Of a stretch of DNA of 64,000 bases, positions 22,142 to 32,077 are shown one piece after another. The notes under the pieces were generated by a model. That model did not search any database, was not told where the DNA came from, and worked only from the letters and a program-made list of their open reading frames with translations. A program made the position numbers and the translations under genes. The stretch is from Cyanobium sp. NIES-981 (GTDB lineage: Bacteria > Cyanobacteriota > Cyanobacteriia > PCC-6307 > Cyanobiaceae): the NCBI GenBank assembly GCA_945901765.1, contig CAMDLO010000002.1:1-64000 (forward strand), given 5' to 3'. Within the stretch, counting starts at the first letter, position 1; every line of letters starts with the position of its first letter.

Positions 22142-22197
22142 GACCGCCCGCAGCTGACTGCCCGCAGTGGACCGCCCGCAGTGGACCGCCCCACATT
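22142..22197. repeat. tandem repeat, 14-bp unit x 4
   Basis: gaccgcccgcagct / gactgcccgcagtg / gaccgcccgcagtg / gaccgccccacatt in the lpxD-proB intergenic spacer. Confidence 0.9.
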
Positions 22198-22213
22198 GGA
22201 GCGCCAGCTGTTG

Positions 22214-23296
22214 CTACAGCAGGGCCAACTGGTCACGGTGCACCACCTCCACGCCGGCTCGACCGATCAGCCCCCGCAGCTCAGCGCTGCCGAGGGCTGT
22301 CAGCCCGCGCCCCAGTTCGCGGCCGTCCTGGCTGAGCAGCCGCACCGGTTCCCGCGCAACGAACAGGCCCTCGATGGCCGTCACCCCCACCGCCAGCAGG
22401 GAGGCGCCCCGCTCCACCAGGGCCCGTTCCGCTCCGGCGTCAAGCCACAGGCTGCCTTTGGGTAACAGGGCATGGGCCAGCCAGCGTTTGCGGTCGGGCA
22501 GGGGGGTGATGGCGGGCTGGAAAATGGTGCCCACCCGGTCGCCAGCGAGCAGAGCATCGAGCACGTTGGGGTCGCGGCCATCGGCCAGGCGCACGCGGAT
22601 GCCGCTGGAGGTGGCGATCCGGGCTGCCGCCAGCTTGGTGGTCATACCGCCGGTGCCCCACTGGCCCCCGCCTGCGGCGACGTGGCTGAGGCGGGCCAGC
22701 TCCTCCAGATCCCGCACCTCCTCGATCGGCTCGGCGCTGGCGTCCTGGCGGGGATCGCCGGAATAGAGCCGGTCGACATCGGTGAGCAGGATCAGCTCAT
22801 CGGCCTCCACTGCCACGGCCACCAGGGCGGAGAGGGTGTCGTTGTCGCCGAAGCGCAGCTCGTCGGTGGCCAGGGTGTCGTTTTCGTTCACCACGGGCAC
22901 CACCCCCCAGGCCAGCAGCTGCTCAAGGGTGCGCCGGGCGTTCTGGAAGCGACGCCTGGAGGCCAGGTCGCCGCGGGTCAGCAGCACCTGGGCCACCGTG
23001 AGGCCGCGCACGGCAAACGCATCCTGGTAGAGGGCCATCAACTGCCCCTGCCCAACGGCGGCCGCCGCCTGCAGGGCTTCCACCGCTGTGGGTCGTGTGC
23101 CGATCGCCAGGTGGGCGCATCCCAGCCCCACCGCTCCGCTGGTGACCAGGGTGATCGCCTCGCCGCGGCGGCAGGCCCGATTCAGGCTGGCGGCCAGATC
23201 GGCGATCACCGCGGCTGTCGGCCGCTCTGGCGTGCCGCGCAGCAGGCTGGTGCCCACCTTCACAACCCGACGGCAGGGTTTGCTGGAACCGGTCAT
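22214..23296 (-). CDS. proB: glutamate 5-kinase with C-terminal PUA domain
   Basis: [63 protein letters not shown]. Confidence 0.94.
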   Translation of the reverse strand: MTGSSKPCRRVVKVGTSLLRGTPERPTAAVIADLAASLNRACRRGEAITLVTSGAVGLGCAHLAIGTRPTAVEALQAAAAVGQGQLMALYQDAFAVRGLTVAQVLLTRGDLASRRRFQNARRTLEQLLAWGVVPVVNENDTLATDELRFGDNDTLSALVAVAVEADELILLTDVDRLYSGDPRQDASAEPIEEVRDLEELARLSHVAAGGGQWGTGGMTTKLAAARIATSSGIRVRLADGRDPNVLDALLAGDRVGTIFQPAITPLPDRKRWLAHALLPKGSLWLDAGAERALVERGASLLAVGVTAIEGLFVAREPVRLLSQDGRELGRGLTALGSAELRGLIGRAGVEVVHRDQLALL

Positions 23297-23808
23297 CCGC
23301 CCAGGCTGGTTCCCATCCAATGGGCCAGGCGCAGCTCGAGCCGCTGCAGCCGGTCCCGTCGGCAGGGCCGTCCGTCCGGGTCGATGGGCTTCACCAGCAC
23401 GGTGAACAGGCCCAGCCGATTGCCGGCGATCACATCGGTGAACAGGCGGTCGCCGATCAGGGCCACCTGGGCGGGAGGCAGCTGCAGGGTCTCGAGCACT
23501 TTGCGCAGGGCGCTGCGGCGTGGCTTGCCCGCTGAGGTGGTGAAGGGCACGTTCAGCGCAGCGGCCACGGTGCCGATGCGCTGGCGGGAGGGGTTGTTGC
23601 TGAGCAGGTGGATGGGAAGCTGGCCGCGGGCCTGCTCAATCCAGATGCGCATGCTGTCGGGCAGGGTGGCTTGGCGGCGGGGCAGCAGCGTGCGGTCCAC
23701 ATCGAGCACCAGGGCCCGGATGCCGCGCCCTTGCAGCTCGGTGAGGGGCAGCTCCGCCAGGGTGCGTTCGATCAGCCAGTCCGGCCGGAGCAGCTGCCGC
23801 AGCCTCAC
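23293..23808 (-). CDS. YqeG-family HAD IIIA-type phosphatase
   Basis: RALVLDVDRTLLPRR, LLSNNPSRQRI, GKPRRSALRKVLE, VALIGDRLFTDVIAGNRLGLFTVLVKPI. Confidence 0.88.
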   Translation of the reverse strand: MRLRQLLRPDWLIERTLAELPLTELQGRGIRALVLDVDRTLLPRRQATLPDSMRIWIEQARGQLPIHLLSNNPSRQRIGTVAAALNVPFTTSAGKPRRSALRKVLETLQLPPAQVALIGDRLFTDVIAGNRLGLFTVLVKPIDPDGRPCRRDRLQRLELRLAHWMGTSLGG

Positions 23809-24356
23809 TCCTGCTCCTCCCGCTCCTCCAGCTCCGCTTCGATGCGGGGCTGCACACGCTCAAACTCCTCGCCTTCCACCAGCACCGCCGAGCTGCCGTC
23901 CATGCGGGCAACCACAAAGAAGGGATCGAGAGGGATGTAGAGGCCGTATTCCCGGTCATCCACCAGGAAGCTCACCAGCAGTTCGTAGGTCTCGGTGTCG
24001 TCGTCGCTGTCGTCGTCATCGAGGTCGTCCGGTTCCGGTTCATCCAGCTCGCCGCTCACGGTGAGTGTGACCGCTGAGCGCACCAGGGTGAGGTCATGTT
24101 CCTGCAGCACCACATCGGCAACCGAGAGAATCGGCTCGGCGGCATCCACGGCCTCGATCAGCTCCGGCTCCTCGCCATCGCTGAGGCGGAACAGGCATAC
24201 CGGGGTATCGACCGGTGTCAGCAGCACGTAGTCGTGGCCGTCGAGGGGGATCAGCTGCTCGAGGAAGCAGAGCAATTCACGGTTCTGCTGATCACGCACC
24301 AGCACGGTGGGCACATCGGTGGGCACATCGGTGGGCAGGTCGCCGGAGCCAGTCAT
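23805..24356 (-). CDS. DUF3727-type acidic protein
   Basis: LLVSFLVDDREYGLYIPLDPFFVVARM; acidic linker DEPEPDDLDDDDSDDDTE; 12-bp tandem repeat near the start codon. Confidence 0.75.
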   Translation of the reverse strand: MTGSGDLPTDVPTDVPTVLVRDQQNRELLCFLEQLIPLDGHDYVLLTPVDTPVCLFRLSDGEEPELIEAVDAAEPILSVADVVLQEHDLTLVRSAVTLTVSGELDEPEPDDLDDDDSDDDTETYELLVSFLVDDREYGLYIPLDPFFVVARMDGSSAVLVEGEEFERVQPRIEAELEEREEQE

Positions 24357-24443
24357 GAATGCAGCAGCGGGGCTCGGGAATCGAGCGGTGCCCTCAGGAT
24401 GGCCCAGCGTTTGACCGTCTGCCGCCGCCGATGGTCGCCGCGC

Positions 24444-24887
24444 TCACCGGCAGCAGGGGGGAGCGGTGGGTTCCGGCCCCTCCCGCAGCCACTGTTCCAG
24501 CAGCAGGGCGGCGGCGGCGCTGTCGAGGGCACCGCTGCGATCGCCCGCCAGGCCGTGGCGCTCGGCTGCTGCCCAGCTGCTGCTGTGCTCGTTCACCCAC
24601 ACCAGCGGCAGGCCGGTGGCGGCGCGCAGCTGCTCGCCGTAGCGGCGGCAGTGGCGGGCCTGAGAGGTGGGGGCTCCGCTGGCATCGAGGGGCAGACCCA
24701 CCACCAGCAGCTGCACCCTGCGGCTGCTGATCAGCGGTTGGATCACGTTCAGATCCGCACTGAAGCTGCTGCGGGCCACGGCGGTGAGGCGAGTGACCGT
24801 GAGGCCGAGGGGGTCGCAGCCGGCCAGGCCGATGCGCCGGCGGCCGACGTCGAAGGCCAGCACCGAGCGAGGGTGAGGTGCCGACAT
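24444..24887 (-). CDS. ruvX: Holliday junction resolvase-like RuvX/YqgF
   Basis: LAFDVGRRRIGLAGCDPLGLTVTRL, LLVVGLPLDASGA, VNEHSSSWAAAE, LDSAAAALLLEQWL. Confidence 0.88.
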   Translation of the reverse strand: MSAPHPRSVLAFDVGRRRIGLAGCDPLGLTVTRLTAVARSSFSADLNVIQPLISSRRVQLLVVGLPLDASGAPTSQARHCRRYGEQLRAATGLPLVWVNEHSSSWAAAERHGLAGDRSGALDSAAAALLLEQWLREGPEPTAPPCCR

Positions 24888-24891
24888 CGTT

Positions 24892-26049
24892 TCAGCGCGG
24901 CCCGCCGAGCGGGGTCGGCATCGGCCGGCGACGCGGCTGGAGCTGCTCCAGCACCGCATCCAGACGACGGCTGGTCTGGCTGGCGCGCACGGGCAGCTCC
25001 TGACGACGCCAGACGCTGCGGGCCATCAGCAGCCGTTCGCCGCGGGGTTCGGCCCCGCGGTGCTGCAGCCAGTGCTCCAGGGCGGTGTCGTGGCGGTCGC
25101 TGCGCAGCCAGAGGGGCTCGCCATCGCCGAGGGCCTGCTGGGCCTGGTGCAGCAGCAGCTCCGTGCCGGTGCCGATCAGGTGCTCCCAGCCCGGATGGAC
25201 GGTCAGTTCCAGGTCGTGGCCACCGCCCGGGTGTTCCCCCAGCCAGCGCACCGCCGCCACCGCCTGGTTGCGGCAGCGGTCGAGCAACAGCCAGCCCCGG
25301 CCGCGGCTCTGGTCCAGCAGGTCGTCGCTGCAGCGGTCGAGCAACTGGCGCAGCTGGGCCGGACAGGCCGCCTGCTCCAGCTGCAGGAGGGATTTGGCGT
25401 TGGCGCGGCAGAGGGATTGGGGCAGCAACTCCGCCGGGGGCTCCACCGGCTCCGCAGCCTGGTGCCATCGCCAGAGCCCTTCGAGGCGCAGGGGTTGAAA
25501 GCCCTGTTCGCGCAGCGATGCCAGCCGGTCACGGTCGACGCTGGAACTGGTGGCGATCCAGCTGGTGGCGGCCTCGGTGCGTTGCATCGCTTCGCGCAGC
25601 AGCAACTGGCTGAGCTGGCGACGGTCAGCGGTGCTGGCCAGGCGCAGATGCAGCACCTGCCAGCAGCTGCCACGACGGTTGATCTGGCGGGTGACGATCA
25701 GTCCCTCCGGCTGGGTACCCCGGCGGGCCAGCAGCACCTGGGCTGCACCGCTCGGCCGACCGCTGAACAGGTGCAGGAGCCGCTGAGGCAGGTTGAACAG
25801 AAGCGACTGCATCAGCACGGAGCGCTGCAGCAGCGGCTGAAGCGGCACGAAGGCCGGATCACCCAGCTGGGGCAGGTGCCAGGCGGCGAGCGGTTCGATG
25901 GTGTACTCAGGGTCCGGGACCGATGGAGTGCCAGCGGAGTGCGTCTCCACCAGAAGGTCCCCGGAATTGGGACCGGCTGGACCGGAACGCTCCGGCGTGG
26001 TGGATTGCACTGCCATCCCGGTCCGCTCCCCGATGCTGGCCCGAATCAC
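24892..26049 (-). CDS. conserved hypothetical protein, possible GNAT-like fold
   Basis: Long ORF between well-supported same-strand genes; EPLAAWHLPQLGDP..., DLELTVHPGWEHLIGTGTELLLHQAQQ acetyltransferase-like segment. Confidence 0.5.
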   Translation of the reverse strand: MIRASIGERTGMAVQSTTPERSGPAGPNSGDLLVETHSAGTPSVPDPEYTIEPLAAWHLPQLGDPAFVPLQPLLQRSVLMQSLLFNLPQRLLHLFSGRPSGAAQVLLARRGTQPEGLIVTRQINRRGSCWQVLHLRLASTADRRQLSQLLLREAMQRTEAATSWIATSSSVDRDRLASLREQGFQPLRLEGLWRWHQAAEPVEPPAELLPQSLCRANAKSLLQLEQAACPAQLRQLLDRCSDDLLDQSRGRGWLLLDRCRNQAVAAVRWLGEHPGGGHDLELTVHPGWEHLIGTGTELLLHQAQQALGDGEPLWLRSDRHDTALEHWLQHRGAEPRGERLLMARSVWRRQELPVRASQTSRRLDAVLEQLQPRRRPMPTPLGGPR

Positions 26050-26081
26050 TCTATCGAGGCAGATCCACCACCGCCGCTGGC

Positions 26082-27272
26082 TCAGGCGGGCCGCACCAGC
26101 ACCAGCGGCGTGCGCTCGTTGGCGTTACCAGCCGGGTTGGGGCGCAGGGCCCGCTGCAGCAGCTCCTCATCGCAGCCGGCACTGGCTGCCAGCACCTTCA
26201 CCCGCCCCAGGTCATTCACATCGACCACCGCCACCGCCACGCCGAGGGCCTGGGCCATGCGGCTGCAGAAGCTGGCTGGATCGGAGGGGCCCAGCACGAT
26301 CGTCTGGTCGTAGGGGGGGGTGGTGCCCGTCACGTCATCGATCAGGCGGGCCTGGTCACCGGCGAGGCGGTAGAACCAGCCCTTGGACCCCACCAGCTTC
26401 AGGGCGGTGCCGACCAGCCAGGCCGACAGCACGCGGGCGGGGCCGACCAGGTCGATCAGGCTCTGCAGCCCACAGGCCGTGGCCAGGGAGCTGGTGGGGT
26501 GGAAGACGCGGCAGAGCAACCGGGCCAGAGCGGAGGGGTGCACCGTCTCGGGATGGTGGTATCGGCCCTCCATCACCGCCAGGGGGGTCTCGCCGATCGT
26601 GAGCACATCGCCCGGTTGCACCAGGGCACCGGCATAACGGCGCAGCACCTGCTCCGGGTCGTCGAGGGTGCCGAGCAGATGGGTCCTGAGGGGCAGCACC
26701 CGGCAGCGCTCCCCCTCGCGCCAGGCAGCGCCGGCGGCCTCGAGGGGCTCAGGACGGCGCAGGGGTACGAGGATGCCGTCGCGGCGCCAGAGACGACCGA
26801 ACGGGCCGTAGTTGACCCAGAGCACCTCGAGCCAGAGGGTGTCGAGCAGGACGGCCGGATCAACGTCAGCCGGCGCTTCGATCGTCACGCTCAGGGCGGC
26901 GCGGGTGGCCTTGCGGCCCTTGATGATGTAGGCCGCCCAGTAGCCATCCGGCCGGCTCTCCTCGTCCGGGTGGCAGGCCTGTACGTGGGTGCGGATGCTC
27001 ACCCCGCTCAGGTCGCCCCGTCCCAGCAGGGTGGGACGCAGTTCCAGCTGGGGCACGAACACCTCCATGCGCCGGTGTGGATTGGCCAGCGTGACCATGC
27101 CGCGCACGATCACCCGGCCCCCTGCCTGTTCGACGGCAAAGGATTCGGCGGTGAGCCGCAGCGGCGATGCCGGCCGCAGCCGGTGGCGCAGCTCCAGCCA
27201 GAGCAGCAGCAGGCCGAGGAGCAGGGCAGCGATCAGGACCCCCTTGAGCAGCAACAGGAGCAGCAAGTGCAA
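26082..27272 (-). CDS. F420-0:gamma-glutamyl ligase (CofE)-like family protein; start uncertain
   Basis: VQPGDVLTIGETPLAVMEGRYHHPE, RLIDDVTGTTPPYDQTIVLGPSDPASFCSRMAQALGVAVAVVDVNDLG; N-terminal TM helix. Resembles the cyanobacterial CofE-like family. Confidence 0.65.
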   Translation of the reverse strand: MHLLLLLLLKGVLIAALLLGLLLLWLELRHRLRPASPLRLTAESFAVEQAGGRVIVRGMVTLANPHRRMEVFVPQLELRPTLLGRGDLSGVSIRTHVQACHPDEESRPDGYWAAYIIKGRKATRAALSVTIEAPADVDPAVLLDTLWLEVLWVNYGPFGRLWRRDGILVPLRRPEPLEAAGAAWREGERCRVLPLRTHLLGTLDDPEQVLRRYAGALVQPGDVLTIGETPLAVMEGRYHHPETVHPSALARLLCRVFHPTSSLATACGLQSLIDLVGPARVLSAWLVGTALKLVGSKGWFYRLAGDQARLIDDVTGTTPPYDQTIVLGPSDPASFCSRMAQALGVAVAVVDVNDLGRVKVLAASAGCDEELLQRALRPNPAGNANERTPLVLVRPA

Positions 27273-27345
27273 CGCGACGCGAATCGGGGGGAGCGTAGAG
27301 GCATCCGGCGCTTTAGCGTCCCCCCCAGATGGGGCCCGCTGGGCG

Positions 27346-28740
27346 ATGCGCAAGACCTTCGTCCTGGATACCAACGTGCTGCTGCACGATCCGGCTGCGC
27401 TCACCCGGTTTGAGGACAACAACATCGTCATCCCGATCGAGGTGGTCGAGGAGATCGACCGCTTCAAGCGCGACCCCGCCGAGAAGGGGCGCAATGCCCG
27501 CCAGGTGTCGCGCCTGCTCGATGAGCTGCGGGCCCGGGGCAACCTCTCCGACGGGGTGCCGATCGACGATCAGGGCGGCACCCTCAAGGTGGTGTTCTGT
27601 CGCGCCGAGACCCTGGCCACCCTGCCGCCTGAGCTCAAGGCGGGCAATGGTGACAACAACATCCTGGCGGTGGCGCTGGAGCAGCAGCGGCTGGAGGCGG
27701 TGATCGGCGACCAGCCGCCGGTGGTGCTGGTCACCAAGGACACCAACCTGCGCATCAAGGCGGATGCGGTGGGGCTGATCGCCCAGGACTACACCACCGA
27801 CAAGGTGGCGATCGGCGACCTGTACCCCGGCTTCAGTGAGGTCTGGGCGAGTGCCGACCAGATGGATGCCGTGAAGGTGGCGCCCGGGCTCGCACTGGAG
27901 GGGTTGGCGCTGCCCCAGCAGCTGGTGGCCAACGAGGGGGTGACGCTGATCGACCAGGTCCAGCCGGCCCACACCCTGCTGGCTCGCTTCAACGGGGCCA
28001 GCCAGACCCTCCAGCCGCTGCAGCGCGTCACCAAGGTGAAGCTCGGCCGGATTCAGGCCCGCAACCGGGAGCAGACCTTTGCCCTCGATCTGCTGCTCGA
28101 CCCGGCCATCCAGCTGATCACCCTGGTGGGCAAGGCGGGGACGGGCAAGACCCTGCTGGCCTTGGCGGCGGGCCTCAATCAGGTGGCCGATGAACGGCTC
28201 TACGAACGGCTGCTGGTGACGCGGCCGGTGATTTCCCTGGGCAAGGAGATCGGGTTCCTGCCCGGTGACCTTGAGGAGAAGATGGGGCCCTGGATGCAGC
28301 CGATCATCGACAACCTTGACTTCCTGCTCGGTTGCGACGATCAGCGAGGCGGGAGCAGCGCCGCCACCAGCCATGGCCCCAGGCCCGGTGGCCATCGGCC
28401 CCGCAGCAACTGGGCTGACCTCAAGGGTATGGGGCTGCTGGAGGTGGAGGCGATCAGCTATATCCGCGGCCGTTCGATTCCCCGTCAGTACATGGTGGTG
28501 GATGAGGCCCAGAACCTCACACCCCACGAGGTGAAGACGATCGTGACCCGGGTGGGTGAAGGCACGAAGATCGTGCTCACCGGCGATCCCTACCAGATCG
28601 ACAACCCCTATGTGGATGCGGAGAGCAATGGCCTCACCTGGTTGGTGGAGCGGTTCAAAGACCAGCCCCTGGCGGGCCATGTGACCCTGCAGCGGGGCGA
28701 GCGCAGTGCCCTGGCGGAACTGGCGGCCAATCTGCTCTGA
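27346..28740 (+). CDS. PIN-PhoH fusion ATPase (PhoH2-like)
   Basis: MRKTFVLDTNVLLHDPAALTRF PIN start; [57 protein letters not shown]. Confidence 0.93.
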   Translation: MRKTFVLDTNVLLHDPAALTRFEDNNIVIPIEVVEEIDRFKRDPAEKGRNARQVSRLLDELRARGNLSDGVPIDDQGGTLKVVFCRAETLATLPPELKAGNGDNNILAVALEQQRLEAVIGDQPPVVLVTKDTNLRIKADAVGLIAQDYTTDKVAIGDLYPGFSEVWASADQMDAVKVAPGLALEGLALPQQLVANEGVTLIDQVQPAHTLLARFNGASQTLQPLQRVTKVKLGRIQARNREQTFALDLLLDPAIQLITLVGKAGTGKTLLALAAGLNQVADERLYERLLVTRPVISLGKEIGFLPGDLEEKMGPWMQPIIDNLDFLLGCDDQRGGSSAATSHGPRPGGHRPRSNWADLKGMGLLEVEAISYIRGRSIPRQYMVVDEAQNLTPHEVKTIVTRVGEGTKIVLTGDPYQIDNPYVDAESNGLTWLVERFKDQPLAGHVTLQRGERSALAELAANLL

Positions 28741-28770
28741 CGGCAGCCTCAGGACCAGCGCAACAGTGGT

Positions 28771-30087
28771 TCAGCAGTCCAGGCTGGAACGGCGTTCGGC
28801 CTCGCTGATGTCACCGCGCTCGCGCTGCCACTGGCGGCGACGGAGGTGTTCATAGGCCTGGCAGAACTCCTCCCCCAGAGCCTGGCGCAGGGCCGTGTCG
28901 GCGGCGAAGGCCTCCAGAGCCTCACCCAGCTCGGTCGGCAGCCGCTGGCATTCGCTCTGGGCGAGGGGCTGGGCGTAGTTGTCGTTGTCGTGGCGGAGGC
29001 CGGGGCTGAGCTGGCGCTCGACGCCGTCGAGGCCGGCCGCCAGGATCGCGGCCTGCAGCAGGTAAGGGTGGGCCGAACCGTCGGGCAGGCGCAGCTCCAG
29101 GCGCTGGTCGTCGGGGATACGCACCATGTGGGTGCGGTTGTTGGCCGTGTAGCTGATGCCGCCGGGGCTCCAGGTGGCGCCGGAGGTGGTGGGCGGGGCC
29201 GCCAGGCGCCGGTAGCTGTTCACCGTGGGGTTGGTGATCGCGCACAGGGCCGGGGCGTGGGCGATCAGCCCGCCCAGGAAGTGATAGGCCAGGGCCGAGA
29301 GCCCCAGCTCCCCGGCCGGATCGTGGAACAGATTGCGGCCGGCGGCCGCTGTGCCGGCAGCGCCCCACAGCGACAGATGGGTGTGACAGCCGTTGCCGGT
29401 GAGGGCGGCGAAGGGCTTGGCCATGAAGCTGGCCCGCAGGCCCTGCTGCTCGGCCATCGCCTTGACCATGACCTTGAAGAAGGCGTGACGGTCGGCGGTG
29501 GTGAGGGCATCGGCGAAGGTCCAGTTGATCTCGAACTGGCCGTTGGCGTCTTCATGGTCGGCCTGGTAGGGGCCCCAGCCCAGCTGTTCCATCGCCGTGA
29601 GCAGGGGCCCGATCAGGCCGAAACGGCGCATCAGGGCAAGCTGGTCGTAGCAGGGTTTCTCCTGGTGATCGGCCGGATCGGCGATCGCCGCCCCATCCGG
29701 GCTGAGCAGGAAGAATTCCGCCTCCACGCCGCTGCGCAGTTCGAAGCCGAGGACGGCGGCCCGCTGCTGCTGCCGGCGCAGCAACCGCCGCGGGCACTGG
29801 GCCATCGCCGTGCCGTTGAGGGTGAGTTCGGCGGCCATCCAGCCCACGCCGCTCTGCCAGGGCAGGGCTGTGAGGCTGGCCGGATCAGGCACCGCCAGCA
29901 CGTCGCCGTCCGCGGGGGAGAGATCCAGCCAGGCGGCGAAGCCGGCGAATCCCGCTCCGCCGGTGGCCATCGCCGCCATGGCGGAGGCCGGCACCAGCTT
30001 GGCCCGCTGGATGCCGAACAGGTCGGTGAACGACACCAGCACGAACTGGAGGTCCTGCTCCAGGAGCCGGTGGGTGAGATCAGCCAT
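28771..30087 (-). CDS. glutamine-synthetase-fold ligase (GlnT/PuuA-like), paralogue 2
   Basis: VSFTDLFGIQRAKLVP, AEFFLLSPDG, YQADHEDANGQFEIN, LTGNGCHTHLSLW, ANNRTHMVRIPDDQRLELRLPDGSAHPYLLQAAILAAGLDGV. Confidence 0.85.
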   Translation of the reverse strand: MADLTHRLLEQDLQFVLVSFTDLFGIQRAKLVPASAMAAMATGGAGFAGFAAWLDLSPADGDVLAVPDPASLTALPWQSGVGWMAAELTLNGTAMAQCPRRLLRRQQQRAAVLGFELRSGVEAEFFLLSPDGAAIADPADHQEKPCYDQLALMRRFGLIGPLLTAMEQLGWGPYQADHEDANGQFEINWTFADALTTADRHAFFKVMVKAMAEQQGLRASFMAKPFAALTGNGCHTHLSLWGAAGTAAAGRNLFHDPAGELGLSALAYHFLGGLIAHAPALCAITNPTVNSYRRLAAPPTTSGATWSPGGISYTANNRTHMVRIPDDQRLELRLPDGSAHPYLLQAAILAAGLDGVERQLSPGLRHDNDNYAQPLAQSECQRLPTELGEALEAFAADTALRQALGEEFCQAYEHLRRRQWQRERGDISEAERRSSLDC

Positions 30088-31078
30088 GGGGTGCCTGCTG
30101 GAGAAGGTGGTCGACGATTGCGCGCAGCTGCTGCTGCTCGGCCGGGCTGCTGTGGGGGTTGCCGGCCCGGTGACCGAGGTGCGACGCGATCAGGTGGAAC
30201 CCGGCGCCGGGGATGGCCGCCGCGTCGGCTTCCACGTCCTCGGGGGTGAAGTAGAGGTCGTGGCTGCCTGCCACCACGGCACAGCGCGCCCGGATACCGC
30301 CGAGCACGGCAGCCAGATCGGCGCCGGGGGCCACGTCGTGGGCCAGCCAGGTGTCGAGCATGGCGATCAGGTCGCGCGGGTCGTGGCGCCGGTAGTGGGG
30401 CAGCCACTGCAGTTCCACGTGCTCCTCCACCGGCTCACGGATGGTGCGGAAGAAGGGTTGGCTGGCGGCCCAGCTGGCGTAGATCAGGGCGTAGGTGCGC
30501 AGCCCCTGCTCCGGATCGGCGTCGAAGCCGGCTCCGTTCCAGTGGCGGTCGGCGGTGAGGGCCTGGCGCAGGCTCTGGCAGAACAGCCGGGTGTGGGGGG
30601 AGGTGCGGGCGCTGCCGCACACGCAGCAGATCCGCTCCACCAGCTGTGGATGATCCACCGCCCACTGATAGGCCTGCTGAGCTCCCATCGACCAGCCGTA
30701 GACCAACGGCAGGCGGCGGATGCCGTAGGCCTCCTGCAGCAGGTGATGCTGGGCGGCCACGTTGTCGCGGTGCTGCACCACCCAGCCCTGCTCCGCCAGC
30801 CCCATGGCGCTGTTGCTGGGGCTGCTGGAGGCTCCGTTGCCGAACTGGCTGGCGATCACGATGCACCAGCGCTGCGGGTCGAGCACCGGGCCCGCCAGCC
30901 AGGCCAGATCTTCAGGCCGGGCGCCGTAGGAGGTGGGCACCAGGATCAGATTGGTGCGATCGGCATTGAGTTCGCCGATCTGCAGCACCGTGATCTGCGC
31001 GTCCGGGATGGTGTGGCCGCAGGCCAGGGGGAAGTCGCCGAGGCGGTGCTGATGCAGGTTCCGGGCCAGGGTCTTCAT
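30080..31078 (-). CDS. alpha/beta hydrolase, homoserine O-acetyltransferase-like
   Basis: NLILVPTSYGA, VIASQFGNGASSSPSN, PLVYGWSMGAQQAYQWAVDHPQLVERICCVCGSARTSPH, ASHLGHRAGNP. Confidence 0.8.
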   Translation of the reverse strand: MKTLARNLHQHRLGDFPLACGHTIPDAQITVLQIGELNADRTNLILVPTSYGARPEDLAWLAGPVLDPQRWCIVIASQFGNGASSSPSNSAMGLAEQGWVVQHRDNVAAQHHLLQEAYGIRRLPLVYGWSMGAQQAYQWAVDHPQLVERICCVCGSARTSPHTRLFCQSLRQALTADRHWNGAGFDADPEQGLRTYALIYASWAASQPFFRTIREPVEEHVELQWLPHYRRHDPRDLIAMLDTWLAHDVAPGADLAAVLGGIRARCAVVAGSHDLYFTPEDVEADAAAIPGAGFHLIASHLGHRAGNPHSSPAEQQQLRAIVDHLLQQAPHG

Positions 31079-32073
31079 GCCGGCTGACCGCCTGTGCCGG
31101 GCAGGGCCAGGGATGGCAGATCGGCCAGCAGCAGACGGTGCACCTGCAGATAGCCCGGGTCCAGATGGTGCAGGTGGGGGGCGATGTGGCGGTGGGCCGC
31201 CGGCAGGGCGTGGAAGGGAAGCGAGGCGTAAAGGTGGTGCTCGGCGTGGAACGGCATGTTCCACATCAGCCAGCGCACCGGCCAGAGGGTGAGGGTGGTG
31301 CGGGTATTGGCGGTGCCGTCGCTGGAGAAGCTGCAGCCGCTGTGTTCGGCCAGCAGCACGAACCGCAGAAAGGGCTGACCCACGGCCAGCGGCAGCAGCC
31401 AGAACCGCCACAGGAAGCCGTTGGCTTCGATCAGCGACACCGCCGCCAGGGTCAGGTAGAGGCCCACCTGCAACCAGGCTGAACGGCGCACCTTCGGGAT
31501 CAGCTCGGCGTTGAGGTAGGGCACCGCCGCCAGATCACCCCAGAGGAGGCGTGCATAACTGCTCAGCTTGCCGCTCCACCAGTGCCAGCCGCTGATCTCC
31601 AGCAGGTAGGCCACCACGCTGGTGGGCACCGGGTCGTCGAGCTCGGGGTCCAGCCCCGGTTGATGGGTGTAGCGGTGGTGCCACTGGTGGTAGCGCCGAT
31701 AGGCGGTGGCGTTGTAGAAACTCAGCAGCCCCAGCAGCCAGGCGATGCCGTCGTTGAGGGCGAGGCTCCGGAAGGCGGTGCGATGGCTGCATTCGTGCAG
31801 CCCGGCGAAGCAGGTGGCCAGCCCCAGCCCACACGCCAGCAGTCCCGCCAGCCGCAGGGACAGGGGCCAGTGCGGCTGTCCCCAGGCCAGGCCTCCGGCC
31901 ACAATTGTGAGTAGGTGGCTGGCGAGCCGCAACCAGGCGGGGCCATCACGCAGCCGGTTGAGGGCCGCCAGCTCCTCGCGGGGGATCAGGGGCGGCAGGC
32001 TCGTCCTTGCGGCGGTCGCGCAGGGAGTTGCGGGGCTGGTGGCGTTCAAGGGGGCGTATGGCGCTTCTCCCAT
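31075..32073 (-). CDS. membrane fatty-acid-desaturase/hydroxylase-family protein
   Basis: Three His boxes: HECSHRT, HQWHHRYTH, FHAEHHLYASLPFHALP. Confidence 0.85.
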   Translation of the reverse strand: MGEAPYAPLNATSPATPCATAARTSLPPLIPREELAALNRLRDGPAWLRLASHLLTIVAGGLAWGQPHWPLSLRLAGLLACGLGLATCFAGLHECSHRTAFRSLALNDGIAWLLGLLSFYNATAYRRYHQWHHRYTHQPGLDPELDDPVPTSVVAYLLEISGWHWWSGKLSSYARLLWGDLAAVPYLNAELIPKVRRSAWLQVGLYLTLAAVSLIEANGFLWRFWLLPLAVGQPFLRFVLLAEHSGCSFSSDGTANTRTTLTLWPVRWLMWNMPFHAEHHLYASLPFHALPAAHRHIAPHLHHLDPGYLQVHRLLLADLPSLALPGTGGQPA

Positions 32074-32077
32074 CCCA

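Noticed and set aside
24096-25613. 505-aa plus-strand ORF
   Set aside because: Antisense to DUF3727, ruvX and the GNAT-like gene; low-complexity translation typical of GC-rich shadow frames.
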